From Lumnitzera littorea (taxonomy: Eukaryota; Streptophyta; Magnoliopsida; Myrtales; Combretaceae): 64,000 bases of DNA. Below are positions 21,851 through 33,314 of the stretch, in pieces. The position numbers and the translations under genes were made by a program. Position 1 is the first letter of the stretch. Each line of letters begins with the position of its first letter. The stretch spans positions 48,689,473 through 48,753,472 of the forward strand of contig JAMXBB010000002.1 in the NCBI GenBank assembly GCA_024138015.1. Reading direction: 5' to 3'. The notes under the pieces were generated by a model, which saw only the letters and a program-made list of their open reading frames with translations, was not told the origin of the DNA and made no database searches.

Positions 21851-23360
21851 CTCTTGGGGAGTACTATCAGAGGGATTTTCTACTAATTGATCTGCTAGAG
21901 CTTGCCTTTTGACTGAATTATGGTTCACATACGTAATGTCAAACTCTTATAGCAGCATTTGCCATTTCGAGATTTTGCCATTTAAGGCCAGTTTGTCTAC
22001 TAAGTACGTCAAGGGATTATGCTGAGTCAACAATTCAACCTGATAGTAGAGTATGTATTGTTTGAGCCAATGCATTACCCAGACTAAAGCATAACAAGTT
22101 CTTTCAATTTCTGAGTATTTCTGCTCCCCTTTAGTGAATTTCTTACTCAAGTAGTATATAGCCCGTTCCATTCCTTCCTCATCCTTCTAGCTAAGCATGT
22201 ATCCCGTGGACTCTGGTAATATTGTCAAGCATAGGAATAACACCTTCCCAAGTTTTAGAGCTACTAGAATTGGAGGGTTCATGAGTTATTCCTTGATCTT
22301 TATAAAGGCTTGCTCGTACTCTTCGTCCCAATTGATCTTGGCGTTCTTTTTCAATAGCTTAAACAAAGGACGACCCTTGTCTATGAGTTGGGATATGAAT
22401 TAGGCTATATAGTTTAAACAACCCAACAAGCCTCTGATTTCTTTGAGTGTATGTGGTAAGGGCAAGTCAATTATCACCTTGACTTTTTCAGGGTCCACTT
22501 TGATGCTCATTTGGCTAATTATAAAACCCAATAATTTCCCTTAAGTCACTTTGAGAGTACATTTCTTTGGGTTGAGCTTTAGTTGGGATTTTCTCAACCT
22601 ATCAAACAGTCTCCTTAGATTATCCACATGATTTTCTCTTTCCCTGGACTTAGCAATCATATCGTCAACATATACTTCAACTTCTTTGTGCATTATGTCA
22701 AGAAAGATTGCTACCATGGCCCTTTGATAAGTTGCCCTAGCATTTTTGAGTCCAAAAGCATTACTTTGTAGCAAAACGTGCCTTAAGTTGTGATGAACGT
22801 TGTCTTGGCTTTATCTTCTTCAGCCATTTGAATTTGGCTATACCCGTAAAATCCATCGATAAAAGAGAAAAGATGGTTTCTAATTATGTTATTGACCAAG
22901 ACATCGATACGGGGCAAGGAAAAATTATCTTTAGGGGTTGCTTGATTAAGGTCTCGAAAGTCCACACACATTTTGACTTCTCCGTTCTTCTTCATAACTA
23001 GTACTATGCTGGCTACCCATTCAGGATAGTCAAACATCTTGATAAAACCGACCTTCAGTAATTTTCTGATTTCTTCTTTGATCTTTAACAGAACATCTGG
23101 TCGGAACCTTCTTAACTTCTATTTCTTAGGTTTGATATCCTCTCGTATGGGTAAACGATGGACTACAATCGACGGATCTAATTCAAGCATGTCTTCATAA
23201 GACCATGCGAATACATCTTGGTATTCAGATAATAATGTGGTCATTTCTGCCTTTTGGTCTTCTTTTAAATTTCCCCTAATCTTCAACACCTTAGGGTTGT
23301 CATTAGTCCCAACGTTAATTATCTCAGTTGACTCATCAATGGAAATTCTACTCATTTCAT
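21851..23360 (-). pseudogene. OGR reverse transcriptase and first RNase H
   Basis: Open pieces: 23355-23119 (YQDVFAWSYEDM, HRLPIREDIKP), 23037-22783 (EWVASIVLVMKKNGEVKMC, ATPKDNFSLPRID, FSFIDGFYGYSQI), 22774-22541 (GLKNARATYQRAM, catalytic VYVDDMIAKS, LNPKKC), then the RNase H remnant at 22171-21947 (AIYYLSKKFT, EIERTCYALV). The fingers-palm order is complete. A stop after KPKK replaces a usual Gln (TAG for CAG), and the first RNase H Asp region is lost in frame-broken sequence near 22200-22300. Motifs are clearly those of Tat/Ogre RT. Confidence 0.87.
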
Positions 23361-24240
23361 GTTTTTATCAACTTTCTTGTACGTCATTATGGTCATTGAC
23401 ATCACTCTCGACGACTAACCTAGTAAGGTTAGAGGTGATATCAATATTTTTATCACCTATTTATGTAAGGTATCCATGGCCTTTATTTGGAGCATTGGAT
23501 CTGGGAAAAAGAAAGGTATGTAAAAGAAAGAGTGTAAGTAAGGAATGAAAAGAAAAGAGACTGATTTTTATTTAGAGAAATCTTCTTTTGAGTACAATCA
23601 TTTGAAGAACAAAGGTGATTTATTACAAAACTCTATAAAATACTGGACTGTGATTCATCCTTTACCTTAGGGAAGACTTATTGCTTTTTATAGGGATGGA
23701 GAACCAATTATTCAAGTGTTAGGATTTGTTGGATAGACCAACCCCTTCATTTCTACTGGAAGTGTCCTCTTTGTTAGGCTTTGAGTTTTAGATTTCGGCT
23801 TGGATGAAAGTTTCTGACAATAAAGAGAAAGTCATTGGGGCGTGATACAACCTTTCACTTGTTCTACCCCTAGCTTGCATTCTTTGCAACTCTTCCATCA
23901 GGGTTAAAATGTATCCTAGCCCATAAATTCCAAATTGGCCTTTTTTGAACTTTAGCCTCTCATCTTTCTCTCGATTAGTGATCATTCACACCTCTTCAAA
24001 CATTTGAAGCCCAAAGTCCTCTTGCTTCTCAGTACTAATATAGGGTATGGTTGTCTCTTTGTAGATTTCATAATCCTGTTCACCCAGAATCGTGATGACT
24101 TAGTTGTTGGAGATGAACTTAACTTTTTGGTGAAGATTTAACGGTATGGCCTCTACTGAATGTATCTAAGGCCTTCCTAATAATAGATTGAATGTCCTTG
24201 GAATGTCCAAAACTTGGAATGGGATGTTGAATGTCTATAG
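23361..24240 (-). other. OGR protease-RT linker region, decayed
   Basis: About 880 bases with only short minus-strand frames (the longest at 23985-23788 holds QRMQARGRTSE, recalling the GLGY…Q segment before RT in this lineage). Ogre elements are known to carry an intron near here, but I cannot place splice sites reliably. Confidence 0.4.
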
Positions 24241-25400
24241 GCTGATATCAATTGGTAAGTTGATCTCCCCTATTATTTCTCTCCTGGATCTGTTAAAAGC
24301 TCTTACTATTGTTGAACTCGGCTTGATATCGGTCGTATTAATGCCTAATAGATTTAGGGTAGCTAGACAGTAGACATTTAGGGATGACCCGTTGTCATGA
24401 GGACTCTTGTTGTGATGATGTTATTTATCCTCACAATTATGAATAGAGGCTTTATATGCTGGTTACCTTCTTTACCTAGTTCCTCGGTGGAGAAGGAAAT
24501 TTGACCCATAATGAGGATAGAATTGGTGATAAAGCCAATCCTTTCGACCAGGATTTCATGAGGGACCTTGACCTCCTTTGGTGTTCTAAACAAAGCTTTC
24601 CGATGTGGGTCTGATGCCATCAATAGACTCATGAGGGATATTTGTACCGGAGTCTTAGCGAGCCGATCCATTATTTTACTAGACTTGATCATCTTGGTGA
24701 AGGCAATCAATCCTTCTTCATGCTTAGCTTGTTCATAGTTTAGCATTTCCAACATGACCTTGTTTTTTAGGTCTTCCCTTGGATCATAGATTCTATCAGA
24801 GTGGGTAATCCCCCCTACAAGTGAGCTTCACTGCCCCTGGTTTATTTCTTGGTAGTTGAGAAGGGTAACTTTATAATTTTGAGGGCCATAGGTACAACGA
24901 AGGTGTACCATTTAGTTTGTGGCATTTGCTTCTCTTCTTGTTTATAGAATCTATAAACTTTGGGCTCTCAGTTGGGACTGATCATATTGATGGCAGGCTC
25001 TAAGTAGTTAGATATCATATTGATGATGGGCTTATGGTTTGCCAAGGGGTTGTTGTTAACGTTTGGAGCAAGAGCTTCCACAAAATCCAATTACACTGTA
25101 CCTTCATCAATTAAATCTTGAATTTTTTTCTTTAACCTCCAGCATGAGTTAGTTGAATGGCCCATTTACCCTAGATGATACTGACATCTTACATTAAGAT
25201 AAAAAAATCTCAGCTTGTACCAACATTGGAAGCCTCAAAATGGAGTAGATTATCCCTCCTTAACTTTTCAAGTACCTGATCGAGTGGAACAGGTATTCTG
25301 GTGAACTACCTTAGGGCTTTACTAACCTGTGGTTGGCTTCTGTACTATTGTTGAGCTGGTGGAGGATTTGCCCTGAAAGAGGCCCGAGAGTTAGGCTTGG
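24241..25400 (-). pseudogene. OGR gag C-terminus and protease
   Basis: The open stretch 24755-24378 carries YEQAKHEEGLIAFTKMIKSS, KTPVQISLMSLLMASDPHR and LVERIGFI, then the protease entry GNQHIKPLFI. The protease active site reads VLMTTGHP, where the lineage has D-N/T-G-S, so the catalytic Asp is gone and a stop follows. 24790-25400 holds the decayed C-terminal half of gag in several frames. At 25400 the gag is interrupted by ATH1 and resumes at 30462. Confidence 0.7.
25396..25400. repeat. Target-site duplication of ATH1, left copy
   Basis: CTTGG at 25396-25400 and CCTGG at 30462-30466 flank ATH1, with one transition between them. Confidence 0.6.
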
Positions 25401-25615
25401 TAATAACTCTAATTTTAAATATATTTCACATGGTGATTTTATAGTATTTCCCTTACATCTTTGGTTTTCTTTAAAGAAATTAATACTTAATTAAGTAAAA
25501 TTTTGATTTCAAGGTTTGAACGCGTTCTTGGATTGAAAATGAAGAAAAGGAATCAAGTTTCACTCAATTTGGAGTTCAAATGAATGAGTTATGAAGTTTT
25601 AAAGTTACACAGTCT

Positions 25616-25703
25616 GGGACACAATTGTGTCCCCAGGCTGTGTCCATTCAGGAAAATTTGCTAAGAACAGAAAGTTATACGACCTGGGGACACGACTGTG
25701 TCC
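25616..25703 (+). promoter_or_regulatory. Two palindromes upstream of the ATH1 TATA box
   Basis: 25616-25633 is a perfect 18-bp palindrome GGGACACAATTGTGTCCC; 25688-25703 is GGACACGACTGTGTCC with 6-bp arms. Both are embedded in repeats of the type GACCTGGGGACAC...AGGC.GT. They lie 110 and 45 bp before the TATA box, in the U3 enhancer position. A role as transcription-factor or methylation target is inference. Confidence 0.5.
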
Positions 25704-25745
25704 TAGGCCGTATCTGGTGACGAAAAAAAAGAAACCTTACAATAC

Positions 25746-25756
25746 ATTATAAAAGG
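25746..25756 (+). promoter_or_regulatory. TATA box in ATH1 5' LTR
   Basis: ATTATAAAAGG in the LTR; the same motif is at 29566-29576 in the 3' LTR. Position fits U3/R of a plant LTR. Confidence 0.45.
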
Positions 25757-26648
25757 ATATACTAAGGTTTTGCACAGGAGATTGGATTTTAAAAAGAGAA
25801 GAGGCTTGAAGAGAAGGAGAAGAAAAAGGCGAAAGCAATACCCAACTTCAAGATTGAAAAGATTTATCATCAACAAAAGGGGTTTTTCATGTTTTATTTA
25901 TTGGTTTTGTTGGAATTCGTTTTTAGTTTTATTATGATAGCTTAAAACTCTTGTATTTAGGATTATGGAACCTAAGGTTTCATGTGACTATTAGATAGAT
26001 TGATAATTTTCAATAAAATTTCTATCTTTTCTTGATTCAATTATGTTATTTAATTGTTAATTGATATATCTAGAGTATCAATCTATGATATTATGCATGT
26101 TGATTGAGAAATTACATGTGTAATTAGATCTTTACATAATTAGAGAGAATTACATGTGTACTTAGAGATAAGATACATGTTTCTTCCGGAAAGTTGTTCG
26201 TTTATGTGGGAATTCATTATATATTAATGCGATTCTAAATTATATTATTAAGTGAAGAGATTCCGGTAAATAATTTAAGATTAGAGTTAATATGCTTGAA
26301 AAAGGTATTAACTTTAATTGTAAATCCCTCCAGTCAAGAATAATAGAAATTGAATTAAATATATTTTAAGCGGTCACATGTTAAACACTAGGGAAAATAA
26401 TTCCTAAATACGTTGTTACGTTCTTGAAGTCGTTCTCAATTTTATCGCTTTCTAAATTACTTAATCAAGTCTCATAATTAGGTTAGTTTGTTAAGTTTAG
26501 TATTTTTAATTCATTCAACTCATCATAATTTTCCAGTTAAATAATAGAGCTAAAGTTAATATTAGTACGCGAAGTCTCTGAAGGATCAACTCGGACTCAC
26601 ATCTGCTATATTAAAACTGATAAATGCACTTGCCTGATATCAAGTTTT

Positions 26649-26666
26649 TGGTGCCGTTGTCGGGGA
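26649..26666 (+). other. Primer binding site, tRNA-Asp type
   Basis: TGGTGCCGTTGTCGGGGA is the PBS typical of Athila elements (consensus TGGCGCCGTTGTCGGGGA, complementary to tRNA-Asp), with one change. Confidence 0.85.
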
Positions 26667-26787
26667 CTTTCGATATTAAGAACACTAGTTGCTTTATTAC
26701 TTTGACCATTTTTTTTTCTTTTGTTTTCATTGTTTATTTTATTACCTAGAGCTGCAATTGATTTGATATTTCTTGCCCTTGTAGTGC

Positions 26788-28500
26788 ATGATCCGAAGAA
26801 ACCTAGAAGATTTGGTAGAACTTAATCCTGAAATTAAGAGAACTATCCTTCAAAATTTGAGATCGCGACCTAGACAAATTGTGGCTACCATAGATGACAA
26901 GTCAATCGTTAAGATTAAGGAAGAGGGTGAAGAGGCCAACACTCAATTCATCGAGCAAAAAGATCCACCACACATGGCTAATAATGGAAATGAAGCAAAT
27001 CGGACCATGTCCGATTATTTAAGGCCTACACTTATTGGAGCTGACTCTAGTATCATAAGGCTAATCGTCGCGGCTAATAACTTCCAAATTGCACCTAACA
27101 TCAAACAAATGGTGCAACAATATGTTCAATTTGACGGTCTCCAAGATGAAGATCCAAATGCCCACATCTATAGCTTTTTAGAGATTTGTGATACATTTAA
27201 AATCAACGGAGCCACGGATGATGCCATCCGACTACAGCTATTTCCTTTTTCCTTGAGGGGTAGAGCAAAGCAATGGTTGAACTCTCTACCACGAAATTCA
27301 ATTACAACTTGGAATGAATTGGTAAAGAAATTTTTGGAGAAGTATTTCCCACCTGTGAAGACCACTAAACTTCGAAACGACATTTCTTGTTTTGCCCAAT
27401 TAGAAGCGGAGACTCTATATGACACTTGGGAGCGATTCAAGGACTTGCTCAGGAGGTGCCTACATCATGGCCTCCTACTATGGATGCAGATTCAGACCTT
27501 CTATAATGGTCTCAATTTATCTACGAGACAGATGATTGATGCATCCGCAGGAGGTACTTTGAACATAAAGACAACCCAAGCAAGCACAAAACCTAATTGA
27601 AGGAATAGCGATGAACAATTATCAGTGGGAAAGCACTAGGGCCAAGCAAAAGGTTATGGGAATTTATGATGTGGACTTGACCACTGCTCGGCAGCCAAGG
27701 TAGACCTATTGAGTAAGAAGATTAATGCACTCTCTGTTGGCCCTCAACAAGTACAATTATATGTAAGTGACTTTAGTATGCAGAGTTATGGAGCACAAGA
27801 ATAACTGGAACAGGTAGCTTATCTAGGAAATCCACCCATGTAACAAAATAACCCCTACAGCAACACTTATAATTTTAGATGGAGGAATCACCCTAATTTC
27901 TCATGGGGAAATCAAAACCAAGGCCAGCAGAAGACCAACTTTAGCCCACCTAGATTTCAAAGACCATTCCCACCTCCTCTTCCTCAAGAAAAGAGCTCCA
28001 GTGTAGAAGAACTTCTCACAAAATATGTTCAAGTCAATGAGGCTTGCTTATCCAACATTAAATCATCATTGAGGAATCAAGAGGCTTCCAATTGCAACCT
28101 TGAGAACCAAATTGGTCAACTTGCGAAGCTAATCTCTGAAAGACCACAGGAAACACTCCCAAGGAATACCAAGGTCAATCTTAGGGAACGTGTTAATGCT
28201 GTGACCTTGCGAAGTGGTAGAAAATTGCAAGTGGAGAAGAAGGATGGTAAGGAAGTAGTTGAGAAAGAAGTGAAAGTCAACCATAAGGAAGATGTAAAGC
28301 CACTAAAATCAAAAGAAAGTATGGAATCATCGAAAGTAAAGGAGTACAAGCCTCCCATCCCTTACTCGCAACGCCTTAAGCAAAGTTACACTGATCCGAA
28401 CAAGGAATTTGGCAAATTGCTTGATACTTTCAAACAATTACACATTAACTTACCTCTTGTTGATGTCATCTTACAAATGCCAAAGTATGCGAAATTCTAA
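26788..28500 (+). pseudogene. ATH1 gag (Athila-type)
   Basis: ATG at 26788 opens a 270-residue frame: MIRRNLEDLVELNPE, then RPTLIGADSSIIR, FDGLQDEDPNAHIYSFLEIC, LQLFPFSLRGRAKQWLNSL and WNELVKKFLEKYFPP, the Athila/Retrotrans_gag capsid signature. A frameshift near 27575 leads to a stop at 27600. The next part (AMNNYQWES, VMGIYDVD) lies in another frame. From about 28069 a 143-residue frame resumes with NLENQIGQLAKLISERPQ and AVTLRSGRKL, both typical of the gag-protease linker of this lineage. Capsid is readable, but the chain is not continuous. Confidence 0.85.
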
Positions 28501-29548
28501 AGGATCTTCTATTGAATAAGAGGAAGTTGGAGGAGCTTACAACTGTCACATTGAACAAGGAATGCTCGGCACTTCTCCAGAAAAAGCTGCCACAAAAATT
28601 AAACGATCCAGGGAGTTTCACTATTCCTTGTATGCTTGGCAATTTGTTAATAGATAATGCTTTGGTAGACTTAGGAGCCAATATAAATTTGATGCCGTAT
28701 AAATTGTTCAAAAAGCTAGGGTTAAGAGAACCTAAACTAACGCGTATGAGTCTTTAATTAGCTGATAAGTCTATCACATACCCTAAAGGCATCATAGATG
28801 ATGTTTTAGTGCAAGTAGACAAATTCATCTTCCCATGGATTTCATTATACCTGATATAGATGAAGATATTGAGGTGCCAATCATTTTAGGTCAACCCTTC
28901 CTAGCTACCGCTAGGGCTGTTTTTGATGTGAGTGAGCATAAGTTGATATTACGGGTCGGAGATGATGAAATAGTTTTTAAAACTCCAGAGGCAATGAACA
29001 AATTTCTTAACTCAGAGGACACATGTCGTAATGTTAATGCCACTAATGTTGTTATATCTACATGTGTGCAGAAAACACTTACCAAAGATTCTTCAAGCTA
29101 TCACTTGCAAAAGGGAGATGAAAATCTGGTGACCAACCCCAATTGTGCAGAAGTGGTAGCTCAAATAGAAGTTCATGAATCTATTGTGGACAAGAAGGGG
29201 GTTGATCCACTCCACAAGCCAAAAGATCTTAAGTTAAGATCCCTTAAAGAAAAGCCACCAATTTTGGAACCAAAACTGTCAAGAAACCATTTGGAATACG
29301 TCTTTGTGGTGAAAAGTTCAAAACTTCTAACAACAACCGCATCTAAGCTAAAAGCGGGCAAAATGAAGAAGTTTAGGCTACATAAATTTAATAAGTGGCA
29401 TGATAAGGAGAGAAACTATGGAAGTTATGCACCAATGAAATGGAATTGGCAAGGTCGATGGCCTAAGGGTAAATTTACACTCGTATGGAGGGTTCGAAAG
29501 CGAGATATAAGAGGAGTCCTATCTCTACTTGGATGAAGAGGCTTGAAG
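28501..29548 (+). pseudogene. ATH1 protease, ending at the RT entry
   Basis: Directly after the stop at 28498-28500 comes LTTVTLNKECSALLQKKLPQ and GSFTIPCMLGN, then the active site ALVDLGANINLMPY (the lineage uses D-L-G) and ADKSITYPKGIIDDVLVQV across one stop. The 28835-29536 frame continues MDFIIPDIDEDIEVPIILGQPFLATARA, shown here in two overlapping halves (MDFIIPDIDEDIEVP; ILGQPFLATARA). Near 29260 it reads KPPILEPKLSRNHLEYVF, the leader normally found just before Athila RT. After about 29350 the protein no longer resembles the lineage, and at 29549 LTR sequence begins. RT is absent. Confidence 0.8.
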
Positions 29549-30461
29549 AGAAACCTTACAATACATTATAAAAGGATATACTAGAGTTTTGCACAAGAGA
29601 TTGGATTTTAAAAAGAGAAGAGGCTTGAAGAGAAAGAGGAGAAAAAGGCGAAAGCAACACCCAACTTCAAGATTGAAGAGATTTATCATCAACAAAAGGC
29701 GTTTTTCATGTTTTATTTATTGGTTTTGTTGGAATTCGTTTTTAGTTTCATTATGATAGCTTAAAACTCTTATATTTAAGATTATGGAACCTATGGTTTC
29801 ATGTGACTATTAGATAGATTGATAATTTTCAATAAAGTTTCTATCTTTTCTTGATTCAATTATGTTATTTAATTGTTAATTGATATATTTAGAGTATCAA
29901 TCTATGATATTATGCATGTTGATTGAGAAATTACATGTATAATTAGATCTTTACATAATTGGAGAGAATTACATGTGTACTTAAAGATAAGATACATGTT
30001 TCTTTTGGAAAGTTGTTCGTTTGTGTGGGAATTCATTATACATTAATGCGATTCTAAATTATATTACTAAGTGAAGTGATTCCAGTAAATAATTTAGGAT
30101 TAGGGTTAATATGCTTGAGAAAGGTATTAACTTTAATTGTGAATTCCTCCGGTCAAGAATAATAGAAATTGAATTAAATATATTTTAAGCGGTCACATGT
30201 TAAACATTATGGGAAGTAATTCCTAAATACGTTATTACCTTCTTGAAATCGTTCTCAATTTTATCGCTTTCTAAATTGCTTAATCAAGTCTCCTAATTAG
30301 GTTAGTTTATTAAGTTTAGTATTTTTAATTTATTCAACACATCATAATTTTCCAGTTAAATAATAGAGCTAAGGTTAATATTAGTACTCGAAGTCTCTGA
30401 GAGATTGACTCGGACTCATATCCGCTATATTAAAACTGATAGGTGCACTTGCCTGATATCA
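29549..30461 (+). repeat. 3' LTR of ATH1, lacking its first ~330 bp
   Basis: Aligns with 25733-26642 to the last base (…CTTGCCTGATATCA). The missing left part was lost together with the pol region. The joined point contains GAAGAGGCTTGAAGAG, which also occurs inside the LTR (25798-25813 and 29619-29634), so the deletion may have used that short homology. Confidence 0.85.
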
Positions 30462-31538
30462 CCTGGCATTCAAATTGACGATGCTAATAGTAGCTTCCCT
30501 AGGCTTACTAGTGGTAGGTTTAGCAAAGGGTGGTCTTCTATCTAATGTCTCTTGTCACTTGCCGAAGGAGACGGCACTTTCAATTCAATACCCTGCTACT
30601 ACTACTTCTACAAAGCTAAAAGAGGCTTATTCGATCAGGTGAGCGGAGTAGGGTCTCTCAAGAGTGTTGATGAAAGTTGCAGATAACTCTTTTTCAATCA
30701 TGGGGGTAGATACCTTTACAACTAGGGTCCTCCATCTTTGGGCATACTCTTTGAAAGATTTATTGTACTTCTTTCTTAGGGCAACCAAATCCATCATGGT
30801 TGGCGCTACTTCGACGTTGAATCTATATTGCTCATAGAATGCTCTAGCCAGCTTTTCCTATGTGTTCACCTGATTTAGGTCTAATTGGGCATACCAGTTT
30901 AAAGCAGGGCTAGTTAGGCTATCCTGAAAGGTCTAGATCATGAGCCAATCGTATTGTACATGTCCATCTTATACATACAATTAGGTATGTAGCTTAGGGC
31001 ATCCAGTCCCGTTGTATTTTTTGAAGTTAGGTACTTTGAACCTTTTTGGGAAGCTTCCATAATGATAAGTAGAGAAATCTATTATGCCCATGTGCTCAAA
31101 TCCATCATACCCCTCGAGCATTTTCATTTTTTCAGTAATTTGTTGAGTTAACCCCTTCTCAAGCTCTTTTAGTCTATCCTGATTAGCTTTAGGCTTCGGG
31201 TTGACCATGAATGCGTAAGTGTTTAGTTCAAAAGTCAGGTTAGCCTTTGGAAATACCCCTTCTATTTTAAAGGATTCGAAGGCCTAATTGACCTTGGGGT
31301 AGGCTTCTTCCGCTTCGAGGGATGGGGCTTCAGCATTCTTTCCATATCGAGCTTTAGAACTTCCTTCATTTGATGGAGTCGTAGACCTAAGTAAGGCAAT
31401 GCTATCAATAAAAAAGCACAGTTGATCTCCCCTACTATTCATTCCAAAGATTGGAACCTCAACTTAGTGGGATCAATAACCTTAGGGTTAACATTGCTGT
31501 TGTTGGTATTGGTGTTGTCGTTTCCTTGGTTGGCCATT
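30462..31538 (-). pseudogene. OGR gag N-terminal half
   Basis: The start codon at 31538 gives MANQGNDNTNTNNSNVNP. After two stops the frame 31208-30981 reads KELEKGLTQQITEKMKMLEG, then PKRFKVPNFKKYNGTGCPK, the Ogre/Tat gag entry (family: PxKFKVPDFxKYxGTxCPxxHL). The capsid continues to 30467 in broken frames (QLDLNQVNT, SFKEYAQRWRT-like pieces near 30730) up to the ATH1 insertion. The partner half is at 24241-25400. Confidence 0.75.
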
Positions 31539-31689
31539 TTGGTTTGAGAATGAGTTTTGATAAGGTTTCTTTAAAAAGTTTGACGTTTAGGAGCTATCTC
31601 GATGATCGGGTTAAAACCACTCCTCAACAAGTTAGCACACAAATATTTTAACTTTTGAATGAATGCAAATGAATGAAATGCAAATGAGC

Positions 31690-33314
31690 CATATGGATGG
31701 AAAGGAGGGAATCGATAAATAATTAACAGAACGACAAGTTATTTATTATTTTTTTGAATTCCTAGAGTTTTATTACATGAAAGAAAGGAAAAGATACAAA
31801 TTCATCTATACTAATTTTCCTTTTTTATTAAGGGCCAAATGACATTTCCTTCTCCTTCTTTTGATCATGCTTAGTTACCTCCTCAAACTCTTGAATCTTC
31901 TTATAAGCCATCTTTAGCCGGTGTTTCAGGATGTGCGACCTTTGCCTAGACTCTCAAGATAGGTTTTCCCATCTGTCTTTTTCATCATAGAAGACCTCCA
32001 TACGGGCTTTCACTTAGTCCATATAGGTTGTCATTTCAAAGCTAAGGTGCACGGGGGGAGGTTGAAGGACTTCTGGCACCCGATACCACATTGTACTTAC
32101 CTTGTGAAGTTAATCGTATAAGTATTCTTTGGTGACCCGGTGCTTGTCCACTTCTTCCATGAATTCACTCAAATCGACGTTGGGGCTTTTGGTCCTAGTA
32201 TCCCACCAAGCTTTGATCTTATGAAGCTTAGATACCTTTTCTATTGAGTGAGGCTCTTCGAGGTTGAGGGTAAATATCTCCAATGAAGGCCTACGAACTA
32301 TGTCATAGATCCCCCAAAACTAGCTCACCATGTTGTTTGGATAGTAGCTTGTACACCAACTCATTCCGCTTAATGGCATAGCATGGTAATCTTTGCAAAT
32401 TAGTATAACCTTAATATAATTGCTCAATTTGGCGATCCACAGTATGTCTTCGACTCGAAAATCTTGTAAAACCTCTATGTAGAGTAGGGTAGGGATATCT
32501 TCTAGCAATTTGATCTTATCAATGAGAGAGTCAATAAGATCAATCTTATTGGTGAATGCACTCCTTATTAAATCTAACCCAAACCATTTGATGTGACTGA
32601 CAAACCACACCATTAACAGTGCCATGCTTATCCTGAGATCTCCATAACCTCTTTTCTTAAGGAAATTAAGGTTCCTTATTTGTTTAGTAAGTAAGGTAAG
32701 AATATAAGACTTCCCTTCCTAGAATTGAGCCACTAATTCTATCATCTTGAAGTGTATAAGAAAAGACCCACTTGGAAATAAGACGGTGGCAAACATTACT
32801 AATACATAGGCCTTGATTCAATTTTCCATCCAATTTTCCATCCAATTTCCAAGAAACAAAGCCCGTTTGTTGGAGCTGGGTTCGTTCTGAAACCAATGAA
32901 CTAGATCCCATATCTTGATAGTGTATTTGTTACAATCATTTATGGCCTCATTTATATTAATCTTACGGATTCCCAAGAATTTTGAAAAGATGTAAGCTAG
33001 ACTGAAGCTAAGTTTTGGAATGTATATTTTATCCAATGGAGGAGCTTGGCGCAGTTCAATGTATTCTTCTAAAGTTGGACTGATTAGGTGTGGCCCGAAT
33101 CGAAAGGCCCCTTCTTTGGGCTCTTGGAAATGGACTACGGCCCTTACTAGCATGATATTAACATCCACTTTGGTTAAAGAGAGTATGGGTCTAATCTTGT
33201 TGGTAATGAACTATTATTCTCTTGGGTTGAAGGTTTGAAACCATTGGCTGAGTATGGGTTTTGGATTTATAGGTTTGTGGACATAAATCTCCTCAGCGTT
33301 GGATGAGTTAGCCA
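31690..33314 (-). pseudogene. OGR ORF1, plant-mobile-domain-like protein
   Basis: Starts MANSSNAEEIYVHKP at 33314. Open pieces are 33168-32818 (VRAVVHFQEPKEGAFRFGP, SPTLEEYIELRQAPP), 32911-32684 and 32625-32320 (ALLMVWFVSHIKWF). A later stretch to about 31800 is rich in charged residues (RQRSHILKHRLKMAYKKIQE), probably coiled coil. FxFG..ISPTLEEY is the hallmark of the ORF1 that precedes gag in Ogre elements and is related to the plant mobile domain. Its role is not known; binding to host chromatin or nucleic acid is speculation. WMEN is repeated three times near 32822-32850. About four stops break it. Confidence 0.7.

Larger units (their letters stand above)
25401..26642 (+). repeat. 5' LTR of ATH1
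   Basis: Starts TAATAACTC (expected TGATAACTC, seen in the solo LTR at 55373-56581, giving a G-to-A change of the terminal TG) and ends CCTGATATCA, one base before the PBS region. Length is 1242 bp. Contains two palindromic motifs (25616-25633 and 25688-25703) and a TATA box. Confidence 0.85.
25401..30461 (+). mobile_element. ATH1: Athila-like LTR element lacking RT and integrase
   Basis: Plus-strand element with 5' LTR (1.24 kb), tRNA-Asp-type PBS, gag, protease and a 3' LTR missing its first ~330 bp. The coding part ends just after the residues that normally lead into RT; RT, RNase H, IN and env-like parts are absent. The LTRs look about 95% identical over a hand-aligned ~150-bp stretch (25741 versus 29561 onward). 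It is inserted in OGR gag and is therefore younger than OGR. Confidence 0.85.

Noticed and set aside
26788..29548. Athila gag/protease as a host gag-derived gene
   Set aside because: Flanked by its own PBS and LTRs and broken by a frameshift and stops, so it is part of ATH1 rather than a domesticated gene.
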